NCBI GenBank assembly: GCA_003243965.1
Contig: QHBO01000016.1
Span: 195,076 to 259,075 of the forward strand
Origin: Chloroflexota bacterium
GTDB taxonomy: Bacteria > Chloroflexota > Limnocylindria > QHBO01
DNA: 64,000 nucleotides
Direction: 5' to 3'
Position numbers and translations under genes: made by a program. Below, one piece after another: positions 25,151-33,475 of the stretch. The notes beneath the pieces were generated by a model that worked only from the letters and a program-made list of their open reading frames with translations, did not search any database and was not told the DNA's origin. Numbering within the stretch: the stretch's first letter is position 1; each line of letters begins with the position of its first letter.

Positions 25151-27193
25151 TCATCCGCCACCGAAGAAGTGGGTGGTCATCACCCGCCGGACGAGCGGTG
25201 CCGCATCGGTTCCGCCGGTTCCGAGGTGGATGCGGACGAGGATGGTGCTGACCGCGATGGTCGGATCGATCATCGGCGCGATGGCCGGAAAGAGCGCATC
25301 GGGGTCGGGTCCGCCCGTTTCCGCGGTGCCGCTCTTGCCCGCAACGGCGATCGGGAAGCCCAGGAAGGCCCCGTACGCGGTCCCGTACGGGATGGTCACC
25401 ACCGCACGGATGGCGGTCACGATGTACTGCAGGTCCTGCGGGCGCAGAGGAATCTTGCGCTGCACGGTGGGCGCGACCTTCTCGACCACCGTCCCGTCCG
25501 GCCGCTTGGCCTGGGTCACGATCCGCGGCACCCAGAGCGTTCCGCCGTTGCCAAAGGCCGCGTACGCGCGCGCCAGCTGCAGCTGCGTTCCGGTGAAATC
25601 GCCCTGGCCGATCGCCAGCTGGGCCTGGTCGAAGGGTCCGTACGGCCGGAAGGCGCCATCCCAGCGCGGCTTGGTCTCGAAGTAGGCCGCATCGGGCAGC
25701 ACGCCGGTCTCCTCGGGGATGTGCCTGATGCCGGTCGCCGCGCCAAAGCCGAAGGCCGCGACCATTCCGGTCAGGCCGGTGGGGTTCCTCTCGTAGACGC
25801 GCAGCGCGAGCGGCATGTACGTCGTGTTGCAGCTGAACGCCATGGCCTCGGGGAGCGAGACGAGGCCGGGCAGGTGATGGTCCTGGTAGTTGTGGAAGGT
25901 GAAGCCGAGCAGGTCCCACGTTCCGGGACAGGGCACATACGTCGATGGGCCGGCAAGGCCGGCCTTGAGCGCGGCGGCCAGGGTGAAGGGCTTGAACGAC
26001 GAGCCGGCGGGGTACGCTGCGGTCAGCGCGTGATTGGTGATCTGGTTCACGTCCGCGGCCGGCAGCGACACGCCGCCGAGCGTTGCGCCGATGGTCATCG
26101 CGTTCGGATTGAAGGCCGGAGCGCTGGCGAGCGCCCACACGTCGCCGCTCTTGGGATCCACCACCGCGGTCCCGGCCTCTTGGTAGGGCAGCAGCGCATC
26201 CTGCGCGGTCCGCTGCACGTTCGGGCGGATGGTGCTGGTCACGTCTGCGCCGGGGATCATCCGCCGCTGCAGGACCGGCACCGCCGCGCCGCCGGTCGGC
26301 ACCGCGAGCAGCGTCAGGCCCGCGGTCCCGCGCAGCAGGTCATCCGCCCCGTACTCGATCCCGGTCCGACCGATCACCTCGCCGGCGGTGTAGTCCTTGG
26401 CCGGGTTGCGCGCGATGTCCTCCGCGCTGACCGGACTCACGTAGCCGATGGTCTGTCCCGCCAGCCACTCCTGCGGATAGATCCGCTTGCCATCGGGACG
26501 ATTCTGGGCAAAGACGGCCCCGTTGACGGCCAGGATCCGGCCCCGCGGCGCGGGGGTGCGCTGCAGTCGAAGCGTGCCACCCGAGGCCAGCTGCGGGAAG
26601 AGGACAGAGGGCGTCCAGCGGACCTGCCAGCCGCTGCGTCCCTGCGTCACGTCCAAACGACGGGCGAGGTCGACCGTGCCGAACCGGCCCGTCTTGAAGT
26701 GCAGACCGATGGGCACCGCCAGGCCGGGCACCGGCCCGGGGAGCACCTGCCGGCTGCCGCTCGCCGATGCGCTCGCCGCGGGCGATGGCGTGGGGGCAAG
26801 CGACTGACTGGCGCTGCCGGAGGGCAGAGGTGTCGGAGTGGGCGGCGGGAAATCGAGCGGGCGCGGCTCGGGCGGCAGCGCGGTCGGCGCCGGGCTGCCC
26901 GCCTCCGCGACGAGCTGAGTGGAGCCGATCAGGCTGCCCAACTGCTGAAGCAGGGCGGTGAAGCTCTGCTGCGGGTATGCGGCGCGGTCCTCGGGCGCCA
27001 GCAGCTCGTACATGCGCTGGTAGTTGCTCGCCCGCCAGGCGGCGAGGAACTTGAGTACCACCAGGTGGGCATCCTCGCGCGAGGCGGCTGGAAAGGTGGT
27101 CGGGTAGGGCGTCGGGGAGGGTCCGACCACGCAGGCGCCGAGCAGCAACACGACGGCGAGCCCTGCCGCGCCGACGACGCGAGGGGACCTCAT
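25151..27193 (-). CDS. Penicillin-binding protein, transpeptidase with NTF2-like domain, lipoprotein
   Basis: A 680-residue class B PBP-like transpeptidase. It has a signal with lipobox LLLGAC, an NTF2-like MecA_N-type domain (residues about 35-120), a Pro/Ser/Ala-rich linker, a PBP dimer-like region and a C-terminal transpeptidase. Active-site motifs are SSFK (nucleophile serine, in PAGSSFKPFTLA), SCN (FSCNTTYMP) and KSG (AGKSGTAE, where KTG is usual). It cross-links peptidoglycan outside the membrane. The chosen ATG overlaps the deacetylase stop as ATGA. Resemblance to MecA/PBP3 is architectural; resistance is not implied. Confidence 0.93.
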   Translation of the reverse strand: MRSPRVVGAAGLAVVLLLGACVVGPSPTPYPTTFPAASREDAHLVVLKFLAAWRASNYQRMYELLAPEDRAAYPQQSFTALLQQLGSLIGSTQLVAEAGSPAPTALPPEPRPLDFPPPTPTPLPSGSASQSLAPTPSPAASASASGSRQVLPGPVPGLAVPIGLHFKTGRFGTVDLARRLDVTQGRSGWQVRWTPSVLFPQLASGGTLRLQRTPAPRGRILAVNGAVFAQNRPDGKRIYPQEWLAGQTIGYVSPVSAEDIARNPAKDYTAGEVIGRTGIEYGADDLLRGTAGLTLLAVPTGGAAVPVLQRRMIPGADVTSTIRPNVQRTAQDALLPYQEAGTAVVDPKSGDVWALASAPAFNPNAMTIGATLGGVSLPAADVNQITNHALTAAYPAGSSFKPFTLAAALKAGLAGPSTYVPCPGTWDLLGFTFHNYQDHHLPGLVSLPEAMAFSCNTTYMPLALRVYERNPTGLTGMVAAFGFGAATGIRHIPEETGVLPDAAYFETKPRWDGAFRPYGPFDQAQLAIGQGDFTGTQLQLARAYAAFGNGGTLWVPRIVTQAKRPDGTVVEKVAPTVQRKIPLRPQDLQYIVTAIRAVVTIPYGTAYGAFLGFPIAVAGKSGTAETGGPDPDALFPAIAPMIDPTIAVSTILVRIHLGTGGTDAAPLVRRVMTTHFFGGG

Positions 27194-27909
27194 CGGGCCA
27201 GCATCACCCGCCGGAATCCCTCGGCCGCCGGGTAGCCGGCGCGCTCGCCCAGCTCCTCTGCGCGCCGCCGCACCCAGCGGGCGGTCTCCGGGAAGTCCTC
27301 GAACTGGCTCTCGTGACAGCCCAGCGCAGCGATCTTGCGGTCGAGGGTCCGGGCGATGTCGACGATCTGGTTCGCCTCGTTGGTGCTCCACAGGTAGAGC
27401 TCGGCCACCTTCCAGGCCGCCAGTCCTGCCGCCAGGTGCTCAGGGAAGTTCAGCGGGTCGCGCGCGGTCGGGAACACCGCGTCGACTGTCACCTGGCCGA
27501 CCGCGCGGTGATCGGGGTGGTTGATCCACTCGTTGTTCACGAACAGGACCGTCGGGTCGTGGCCCATCACCACCTCGGGCCGGAACTGGCGGATGGCGTA
27601 CGTGATCCGCTCGCGGAGGCGGAGCGATGCCTCGACCTGGCCATCCGGCTCACCGAGGAAGTCCACGCCGGAGACGCCCAGCTCGGCCGCGGCGGCTCGC
27701 TGCTCCCGCTCGCGGCGCGAGGCCAGCTCCCCGGGATCGGCGGAGGGATCGTTGCTTCCCTTGTCGCCGCGGGTGATGACCACGTAGCGCACCTCGGCTC
27801 CCTCTGCGACCCAGCGGGCGACGGTGCCGGCGGCGCCAAACTCGATGTCGTCAGGGTGCGCGGCCACGACCAGGACACGTTCGGGGGTGGGGAGCTTGTC
27901 GTTCGGCAT
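27190..27909 (-). CDS. PIG-L/LmbE family N-acetylglucosaminyl deacetylase
   Basis: A 239-residue zinc deacetylase of the LmbE/MshB/BshB family. Zinc ligands are AHPDDIEFG (His and Asp) and NHPDHRAVG (His). TRGDKGSND is the conserved loop after strand two. Family members remove acetyl groups from GlcNAc-inositol, GlcNAc-malate or similar; BshB-type bacillithiol synthesis, mycothiol-like synthesis or cell-wall sugar modification are all possible. The start is placed at the ATG in an ACCGATG context; another in-frame ATG three codons upstream is equally allowed. It is coupled to the PBP gene. Confidence 0.92.
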   Translation of the reverse strand: MPNDKLPTPERVLVVAAHPDDIEFGAAGTVARWVAEGAEVRYVVITRGDKGSNDPSADPGELASRREREQRAAAAELGVSGVDFLGEPDGQVEASLRLRERITYAIRQFRPEVVMGHDPTVLFVNNEWINHPDHRAVGQVTVDAVFPTARDPLNFPEHLAAGLAAWKVAELYLWSTNEANQIVDIARTLDRKIAALGCHESQFEDFPETARWVRRRAEELGERAGYPAAEGFRRVMLAR

Positions 27910-27978
27910 CGGTCTCATCGAGGCGGGTGGCGAGCCGCGGGCGGGCGCACGCTCGGTCGGCGGCTGCGGCGGCCAATC

Positions 27979-30966
27979 CTAGCCCAGCGCAACGGTCCGC
28001 GAGCGATCGGGGTCGAGCAGCTCCGCGGTCCACGCGTGACAGGTGAAGTACAGGACCTGGTGTCGGGCGGCGAGATCGCGGATGGCGGAGGCTGCACGTG
28101 CCGCCCGATCGGCGTCGAAGTTCACCAGGATGTCGTCCATGACCACCGGCAGACCCTCTGCGCCGCGAGCGAACTGCTCGATCAGGCCGAAGCGCAGCGC
28201 CAGGTAGAGCTGCTCCTGGGTTCCACGCGACAGCTCGTCGAGCTCCTTGGCGGCGCCCTCCGCCGGCTCGACGCGCACGCTCTCTTCGCCGGGTGCCGCG
28301 ACGATCCGCGGATAGCGTCCGTCGGTGATCTCCGCGAAGTAGCGCTCCGCGTCTTGGACGACCTGCGGCTGTCGATCGCGCTCGTAGCGCTTCCGCGTCT
28401 CCGCCAGCAGTGCCAAGGCGACCGCACGGATGGACCACTGTCGCGACGCCTCGGCCAGGCGTGCTTCGGCGACGGCGAGCTGCTGGCGCACCACCCCGAG
28501 CTCCTCCGTCGACTCCAGCTGTGTGAGACGGGCACCCAGCTCGCCGATCCGGGCGACGACCGATGACTCCTCCGCCTCGAGCCGATCGACCTCCGCGGCC
28601 GCTTCCTGGGCCCGCACCTCGAGGGCAGCCGGATCCTCGGCGCCGGCCTCCGCGATGAGGCTGACGACGGCCGCCTCCGAGCCCGCGATACCGGCGAGCC
28701 GGTTGCGCAGCTCGCGAACCTGCTGCTGAAGGTTGCGGAGGAGCTGCGCCTGTCCGGCTCGCGCACGCAGGTCGTCGGGGTCGGCCGCGCCGCTGCTCTC
28801 CAACCAGCCCGCCAGCGCAGCCTCCGCCGTGCTCATCGCCGCCCGAGCCTCCTCGGCCCGGACTGTGAGCTCCGCCAGCGCCCGCCGCAGCTCTTCCTCT
28901 CTGCGCCGGGCGTCGGTCGCGCGCTCGAGCTCCTGGAGGAGCTGGGCGAGCACCGCCGGGCGCAATCGCGAATCGGGAGCTGGATTGCGGCCGAGCCGCT
29001 CGAGACGCGCATCCAGGCGTTGCTCGTAGGCGTCCGACGCCGCCTCGATCTCGGCCGCGCGATGCCGCTGTTCGTCTCGTGCGGCGGCAGCCCTGCGCGC
29101 CAGGCCTGCCGCGGCGAGCAGCTGGCGAGCCGTCTCGGGGCTGCTCGAGGGTTCGAGGCCGGTGCGCTTCAGCCAATCGCCCCAAACGTCCAGCTCCGCC
29201 GCATGCGCCCGCTGAGCCTCCGCCAGCTCCGCCTCCAGACGGGCCTGCGTCCGTCCCCTCTCAACGAACCGGGCCTGGCGCTGGCGCTCGGCGCCGACGG
29301 CGGCGAGCTCACGCGCGGTCTCCTCCAGCCGTGCCGCGATCTGCGACGGCCCGACGCTCTCCGGCAGACCGGCGCGCGCGAGCAGCTGCTGCCGGTCCGA
29401 GTCCGCGGTCTGTATGAGCTGGGCATCAGGGCTGAGTGCCGGGGCGGATGGAATCAGCCGACTGATGGCCAGGATCGCCAGCATCGCCAGCAGGCCCAAC
29501 ACCACGCCCATGGCCAGGTTGCCGAACACGGCGGCGGCCACGGCGAGGACCGTCGCTCCCGTCAGGAGCGCCACGCCACCCACGACCATTCCGTTCGCCG
29601 CGGAGCTGCGCCGGCTCGCGCCAGGGACGCCGGATCGGGCGCCCAGCCCGAGCTCGGCCAGACGGGTGAGCGCGTCCCGGCGCGCATGCAGCTCCGCCTC
29701 GTCGCCGTCGGCGGCACCGGCCTCTTGCTCGAGCAGCGTCAGCTCACCGCGGGCAGCTGCGGCAGCGGCGGCCGCACGTTCGACCTGACCCACGGTGACC
29801 GCCAGGCGGCGTTCCGCCTCCCGGGTCTCCTCGAGCGCGGCGATGCTGTCGTCGACCGCCAGCAGGCGGGGCTCCGGCCAGCCGCCGACCCGGTGCAGCT
29901 GGTCCTCCACCTCGGCAGCGTGGCGCGCCGCGGACGCTTCCGCGTGACGGCGATCCTCCCCGCGCTGCTCCTGGATGAGGCGCTCGTCCCGCAGGGCAGT
30001 GAGCTCGGCACCAGCCGCAAGCAGCGCCTCGTCGACCTGGAGCTGGTCCAGCTCGCGGTCGGCTGCCGCTGTTCGCGACGCAATGTCGGCAATCGCTTGG
30101 CGGGCGACCTCGACCTGGTCGAGGCGCCGCTCGAGGATCGCCTCGGCATCGGCGGGGAGCCGCTCCAGGGTGGGGTCCATGGCCGCCAGCTCGGTGCGCA
30201 GGATCTGGAGCGCGGCGGCGACCGGTTGCGCCTCACGAAGGCGACGCAGGTGCTCTCGCAGCTCGGTTGCCGCGCGTCTCCTCGCCTGCAGCTCTCCGCG
30301 GCGCTGGTCGAGCGCGCTCCGCTCCGCGCGCAGCGCCTCGTGCTCGGCGGGAATCCGCTCCAGGTCGGCGATGCGTCCGCGCAGCTCCTCGACCTCGCCC
30401 AACAGCCGGTTGATCTGCTGCTGGCGCCCGCCGGGAAGAAAGGACCTCTCCTGCTCGGCGCGCAGGCGGCGCTCGACATCGATGGCGCTCATCCCGCCGA
30501 GTCCGCTTCCGGCACCGTAGATCCGACTCCGCACACCCGCCGAGGAGAGGCTGGTGAAGTGCTGCAGCTCGCCGAGCCCAAAGGCGAAGATGTTAGCGAA
30601 GAGGTCCCGATCTGCGCCGTGCAGGAGACGATCGAGCGTCTCCTGGCCGCCCTGGTTGCCGTTCGGCGCGGTGACCACCAGCGCGCCCGCCCCGCCTCGC
30701 TCGCCGTGACGCTCGACCCGCCAGCGCTCGCCCGACGCCGTCAGGAGCTGCAGGCGACCGCCCCGCCGCCCTCCGGCCAGCGCCGGATACCACGTTCGGC
30801 CTTCCCGCGTCGACTCGAATCCGAAGAGGATCGCGCGGATCGCGTTCAGCAGCGTCGTCTTGCCCGCCTCGTTCCGGCCGTGCATCACGGTCAGGCCGGC
30901 GGGCAGCTCCCAGGCGGCGGCGCTGAACCGCCCGAACCCGTCGATTTCGACGCGATCGATGCGCAT
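27979..30966 (-). CDS. YhaN-like AAA ATPase (SbcC-related), with central transmembrane pair
   Basis: A 995-residue ABC/SMC-like ATPase of the YhaN type. Walker A GRNEAGKTTL is at about residue 30. The N-terminal IFAFGLGELQHF and LPGGRQQQINRLL segments are YhaN-specific. Long Ala/Arg/Glu-rich coiled coils follow on both sides of a hydrophobic pair at about residues 460-503 (MVVGGVALLTGATVLAVAAA and MGVVLGLLAMLAILAIS). The C-terminal LSRGTQEQLYLALRF signature and LPVVMDDILVNFD Walker B close the ATP site. Partnered with YhaO nuclease, it likely processes DNA ends, perhaps at the membrane. Start overlaps the nuclease stop as TGATG. Confidence 0.9.
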   Translation of the reverse strand: MRIDRVEIDGFGRFSAAAWELPAGLTVMHGRNEAGKTTLLNAIRAILFGFESTREGRTWYPALAGGRRGGRLQLLTASGERWRVERHGERGGAGALVVTAPNGNQGGQETLDRLLHGADRDLFANIFAFGLGELQHFTSLSSAGVRSRIYGAGSGLGGMSAIDVERRLRAEQERSFLPGGRQQQINRLLGEVEELRGRIADLERIPAEHEALRAERSALDQRRGELQARRRAATELREHLRRLREAQPVAAALQILRTELAAMDPTLERLPADAEAILERRLDQVEVARQAIADIASRTAAADRELDQLQVDEALLAAGAELTALRDERLIQEQRGEDRRHAEASAARHAAEVEDQLHRVGGWPEPRLLAVDDSIAALEETREAERRLAVTVGQVERAAAAAAAARGELTLLEQEAGAADGDEAELHARRDALTRLAELGLGARSGVPGASRRSSAANGMVVGGVALLTGATVLAVAAAVFGNLAMGVVLGLLAMLAILAISRLIPSAPALSPDAQLIQTADSDRQQLLARAGLPESVGPSQIAARLEETARELAAVGAERQRQARFVERGRTQARLEAELAEAQRAHAAELDVWGDWLKRTGLEPSSSPETARQLLAAAGLARRAAAARDEQRHRAAEIEAASDAYEQRLDARLERLGRNPAPDSRLRPAVLAQLLQELERATDARRREEELRRALAELTVRAEEARAAMSTAEAALAGWLESSGAADPDDLRARAGQAQLLRNLQQQVRELRNRLAGIAGSEAAVVSLIAEAGAEDPAALEVRAQEAAAEVDRLEAEESSVVARIGELGARLTQLESTEELGVVRQQLAVAEARLAEASRQWSIRAVALALLAETRKRYERDRQPQVVQDAERYFAEITDGRYPRIVAAPGEESVRVEPAEGAAKELDELSRGTQEQLYLALRFGLIEQFARGAEGLPVVMDDILVNFDADRAARAASAIRDLAARHQVLYFTCHAWTAELLDPDRSRTVALG

Positions 30967-32288
30967 CACCGCTCCTCCTCTGCACCGAGGAGCGAGTCGA
31001 GCGCGAGCGCTTGCGCGGCGTCGAGCAGCGCACCGCTGAGTGCGCTGTCGGAGGGCCGCGCATCGTGCAGGAAGCGTCGCCCCCGGGGCGAGCCGTCGAA
31101 CAGCGGCGCCACGGCGCCGCGCAGCACTTCCGCCCAGCGTGCGTGCTCGTCCGGGTCGGTGCTCCGCTCTGCCCTGCGGGCAGCGTCCGCGGTGCCGAGG
31201 AAGTCTCCGATGAAGTCGGGCGCTCCGCGGCGCGCCGCAAGGTCGACCGCCGGTCGCGTCTCGTTCCGAATCGACTCGACCCAGGCCAGCGGCGCCGCCG
31301 GGAGCTGCTCATTGAGCAGCGCGCGGAGGTCGTCGGTGTACCCCGGACGACGGAGCGACGCATGCAGGCCGCCGCGCCCGATGAGGTGGACGCGCGCCAC
31401 CAACGCTCGCCCGTCGGCCGCCTCCGTAGCCTCGGCCAGGGCGGCGAGGGAGCGACGCTGGAGCTGATCGTCATCGGTCAGCTGATCGATGACGATCTCG
31501 AGGTGCTGCCAGCGGACCACGTCGCAGGCCACGAATCTCGCGGCCGGACGGCCATCCGCCGCGACATCCACCAGGTAGCAGCCGCGGGGACCCGTTTCGC
31601 CGGGGTCCCTGCCCTGCGGGATGCCGCAGTAGATGGCGAGCGGGTCAACCGAGATCACCCCTGGCCGATGGATGTGCCCCAGCGCCCAGTAGTCCATCCC
31701 CGCCGCCCCAAGGTCCTCGATCGAGCACGGGGCATAGTTCCCGTGGCCAGGGCGATCGCCGACGTTGGCGTGCAGCAGGCCCACCGCGAACGGCACGTCC
31801 GGGTCCCTGTGGAAGCCGGCCACCAAGTTCTCGGTGACCGCCGGGCGGTCGTAGCTGCGCCCGTAAACGCGGGCGATCTCCCTGCCTCCCCGCACGATCG
31901 CTTGCGACTCGACGCCCCGCGCTCCGAGGCGCCGACAGGCGTCGGGAAAGACCAGCGAGGGGGCCCATGAACGTCCGTCCAGCGGATCATGATTGCCGTG
32001 GACCACCACGCTCGGGATGCCCGCCGCCGCCAGCTCCGCCAAGCCGTCCCGGAACCGGGTCTGGCCCAGAAGCGTGGGGCTGCGACCCTCGAACACGTCG
32101 CCGGCGACGACCGCGAAGTCGACCCGCTCCTCGATCGCCAGGCGGACCACGTTTCGCCACGCGTCGGTCGTCGCGGCGCGCAGCACGTCCAGCAGCGACG
32201 CGGGCGCTTCCGCGCTCACCCCCTGAAACGGGCTGTCGAGGTGCAGGTCTCCGGTATGCAGAAAGCGGAACGGCTCGATCGACGGCAC
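30966..32288 (-). CDS. YhaO/SbcD-like metallophosphoesterase (DNA repair exonuclease)
   Basis: A 440-residue Mre11/SbcD-type nuclease. All phosphoesterase motifs are visible: TGDLHLD, VVAGDVFEG, VVHGNHDP, LLHANVG and LGHIHRPG. The C-terminal third is variable and helical and would bind the ATPase partner. It starts with GTG, 8 nt after a TACCCT -10 box, and ends inside the yhaN start, so the two proteins are made together. In Firmicutes YhaO-YhaN acts in double-strand-break and stalled-fork processing. The function here is by analogy. Confidence 0.93.
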   Translation of the reverse strand: MPSIEPFRFLHTGDLHLDSPFQGVSAEAPASLLDVLRAATTDAWRNVVRLAIEERVDFAVVAGDVFEGRSPTLLGQTRFRDGLAELAAAGIPSVVVHGNHDPLDGRSWAPSLVFPDACRRLGARGVESQAIVRGGREIARVYGRSYDRPAVTENLVAGFHRDPDVPFAVGLLHANVGDRPGHGNYAPCSIEDLGAAGMDYWALGHIHRPGVISVDPLAIYCGIPQGRDPGETGPRGCYLVDVAADGRPAARFVACDVVRWQHLEIVIDQLTDDDQLQRRSLAALAEATEAADGRALVARVHLIGRGGLHASLRRPGYTDDLRALLNEQLPAAPLAWVESIRNETRPAVDLAARRGAPDFIGDFLGTADAARRAERSTDPDEHARWAEVLRGAVAPLFDGSPRGRRFLHDARPSDSALSGALLDAAQALALDSLLGAEEER

Positions 32289-32296
32289 CGGTCCAA

Positions 32297-32302
32297 AGGG
32301 TA
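32297..32302 (-). promoter_or_regulatory. -10 box TACCCT for yhaO/yhaN
   Basis: TACCCT ends 8 nt before the GTG start, as in other leaderless-type starts in this window. No -35 was recognised. The rest of the roughly 230-bp gap to the next gene shows no other feature. Confidence 0.4.
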
Positions 32303-32518
32303 GCCGATGCTTGCGACAGCTCGGCTGTCCGAGGCCCCACCCCCTCTCGGCGGCCTGGCGACGACCAGAACGGCAGACGAACGAAGCCGACCCTCACCGT
32401 ATCGGCGGGGCCGGCTCCGGATGTCTGCACCTCGAGGCCGACCCTCGGCCTCGGGATGCTCGATCTACTCCCGGCGGCGCGGCCTTGGAGGCAGCGACGC
32501 CATCGGTACGTCGCGTGG

Positions 32519-32668
32519 CTAGACGGCGCGCCGTCCGGACAGCAGCTGGACGACCAGCACGATCACCGCGATGACGAGCAGAACATGGATCAGTCCACCG
32601 CCAATGGGAAAGACGAGCCAGCCGAGCAGCCACAGGACGAGAAGGATGAGGAGAATCGTCCACAGCAT
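32519..32668 (-). CDS. Lmo0937/DUF5670-like small membrane protein
   Basis: A 49-residue protein: MLWTILLILLVLWLLGWLVFPIGGGLIHVLLVIAVIVLVVQLL followed by a basic SGRRAV tail. This two-helix pattern with a GGGLIH turn is that of the Lmo0937 (DUF5670) family, small stress-associated membrane proteins of unknown role. A strong Shine-Dalgarno AGGAGGT lies 7 nt upstream, unusual for this window, so it may be highly or independently translated. It is preceded by a similar 46-residue paralogue and by bcp. The ORF track extension upstream is not credible. Confidence 0.82.
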   Translation of the reverse strand: MLWTILLILLVLWLLGWLVFPIGGGLIHVLLVIAVIVLVVQLLSGRRAV

Positions 32669-32736
32669 TGTCGGTACCTCCTGAAGGCCCTCCGAGTCTC
32701 GCACGTCGCGTGCCAACCCGGCGGCCAAGCGCCTGC

Positions 32737-32877
32737 TCAGGCTTTTTCTTCGTTCAGGACCTCGATCACCAACAGCACGGCGGCGGCCACCAGCAGCAGG
32801 TTGACGAGCGGGCCGAGCGCGAGGAGCAGCCCCACCAGCCACAAGACGAGCAGGATGGCCAGGGCCGGCCAGAGCAT
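32737..32877 (-). CDS. Small two-helix membrane protein, paralogue of the Lmo0937-like protein
   Basis: A 46-residue ORF missed by the track. MLWPALAILLVLWLVGLLLALGPLVNLLLVAAAVLLVIEVL is strongly similar in layout to the next protein (MLWTILLILLVLWLLG...). It ends NEEKA. The ATG follows the stop of the upstream 36-aa ORF directly (TAGGATG). Function unknown; a tandem duplicate of a stress-related family is likely. Confidence 0.65.
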   Translation of the reverse strand: MLWPALAILLVLWLVGLLLALGPLVNLLLVAAAVLLVIEVLNEEKA

Positions 32878-32878
32878 C

Positions 32879-32989
32879 CTAGGGAACCGGCCTGCTGACC
32901 ACGGCCAAAGCCAGGACTGCGAGGACCACCAGGAGGCAGGCGGCGGTCACCACCAGGCTCGCCACCACGTTCCGGCGATCGACCCTCAC
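32879..32989 (-). CDS. Very small single-span membrane protein (36 aa)
   Basis: A 36-residue ORF too short for the track. Reading from a GTG, VRVDRRNVVAS is followed by one transmembrane helix (LVVTAACLLVVLAVLALAVV) and SRPVP. The GTG overlaps the bcp stop as GTGA and the TAG stop is 1 nt from the next ATG, so it fits a compact bcp operon. There is no family assignment, and coding is inferred from context. Confidence 0.5.
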   Translation of the reverse strand: MRVDRRNVVASLVVTAACLLVVLAVLALAVVSRPVP

Positions 32990-33450
32990 GCAGCCAGCGC
33001 CTCAAGCAGCAGGTCGACGTGCTCATCCGGCTTCACTCGCGGGAGCACACGCTCGATCGTTGCATCGGCCCCGATGACGAAGGTCGTTCGCTCGTTGCCG
33101 AGGTAGGTCCGGCCGCCCGCCGTCTTCTCCACCCAGACGCCGTAGGCATCGGCGATCCGGTGTCCCTCATCGGCGAGGAGCCGGAACGGGAGCTGATACT
33201 TCGCGCGGAACCTGGCATGGCTCTCCACGCCGTCCGGGCTGACGCCGAAGACCAGCGCGCCGGTGGCGGTCACCCGCTCGAAGGAGTCCCGCAGCCCACA
33301 GGCCTGCCTGGTGCAGCCGGACGTGTCGTCCTCGGGGTAGAAGTAGAGGACATACCGATGGCCTGCGAGCTCCGCGCTGGAGACGCAGCCGCCGTCGTCG
33401 GCGCGCATCTCGAAGCTCGGAGCCGAGTCACCCCGTTCCAGTCGGCTCAT
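32986..33450 (-). CDS. bcp: Bcp/PrxQ-type peroxiredoxin
   Basis: A 154-residue atypical 2-Cys peroxiredoxin. The peroxidatic Cys46 lies in DDTSGCTRQACGLRD, where TSGCT replaces the usual TPGCT, and Cys51 is the resolving cysteine of PrxQ type. The downstream VFGVSPDGVESHARF and FRLLADE segments and YLGNERTTFVIG are family-typical. It reduces hydroperoxides with thioredoxin. Translation starts at an ACCGATG, 8 nt after a TAGACT -10 box, so the transcript is probably leaderless. The track extension is rejected for that reason. Three tiny membrane proteins follow. Confidence 0.93.
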   Translation of the reverse strand: MSRLERGDSAPSFEMRADDGGCVSSAELAGHRYVLYFYPEDDTSGCTRQACGLRDSFERVTATGALVFGVSPDGVESHARFRAKYQLPFRLLADEGHRIADAYGVWVEKTAGGRTYLGNERTTFVIGADATIERVLPRVKPDEHVDLLLEALAA

Positions 33451-33458
33451 CGGTTTCG

Positions 33459-33464
33459 AGTCTA
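33459..33464 (-). promoter_or_regulatory. -10 box TAGACT for bcp
   Basis: TAGACT ends 8 nt before the bcp ATG. The same hexamer stands 9 nt before the DNA ligase gene near 57.3 kb. Confidence 0.45.
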
Positions 33465-33475
33465 CCGCAGCCGTC

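Noticed and set aside
25151-27193. PBP as a beta-lactam resistance gene (MecA-like)
   Set aside because: Only the NTF2-plus-transpeptidase layout is shared; this layout is common in housekeeping PBPs, and nothing in the sequence shows resistance.
29020-31467. 815-aa plus-strand ORF opposite yhaN/yhaO
   Set aside because: Coiled-coil DNA read antisense; yhaN and yhaO motifs are complete on the minus strand.
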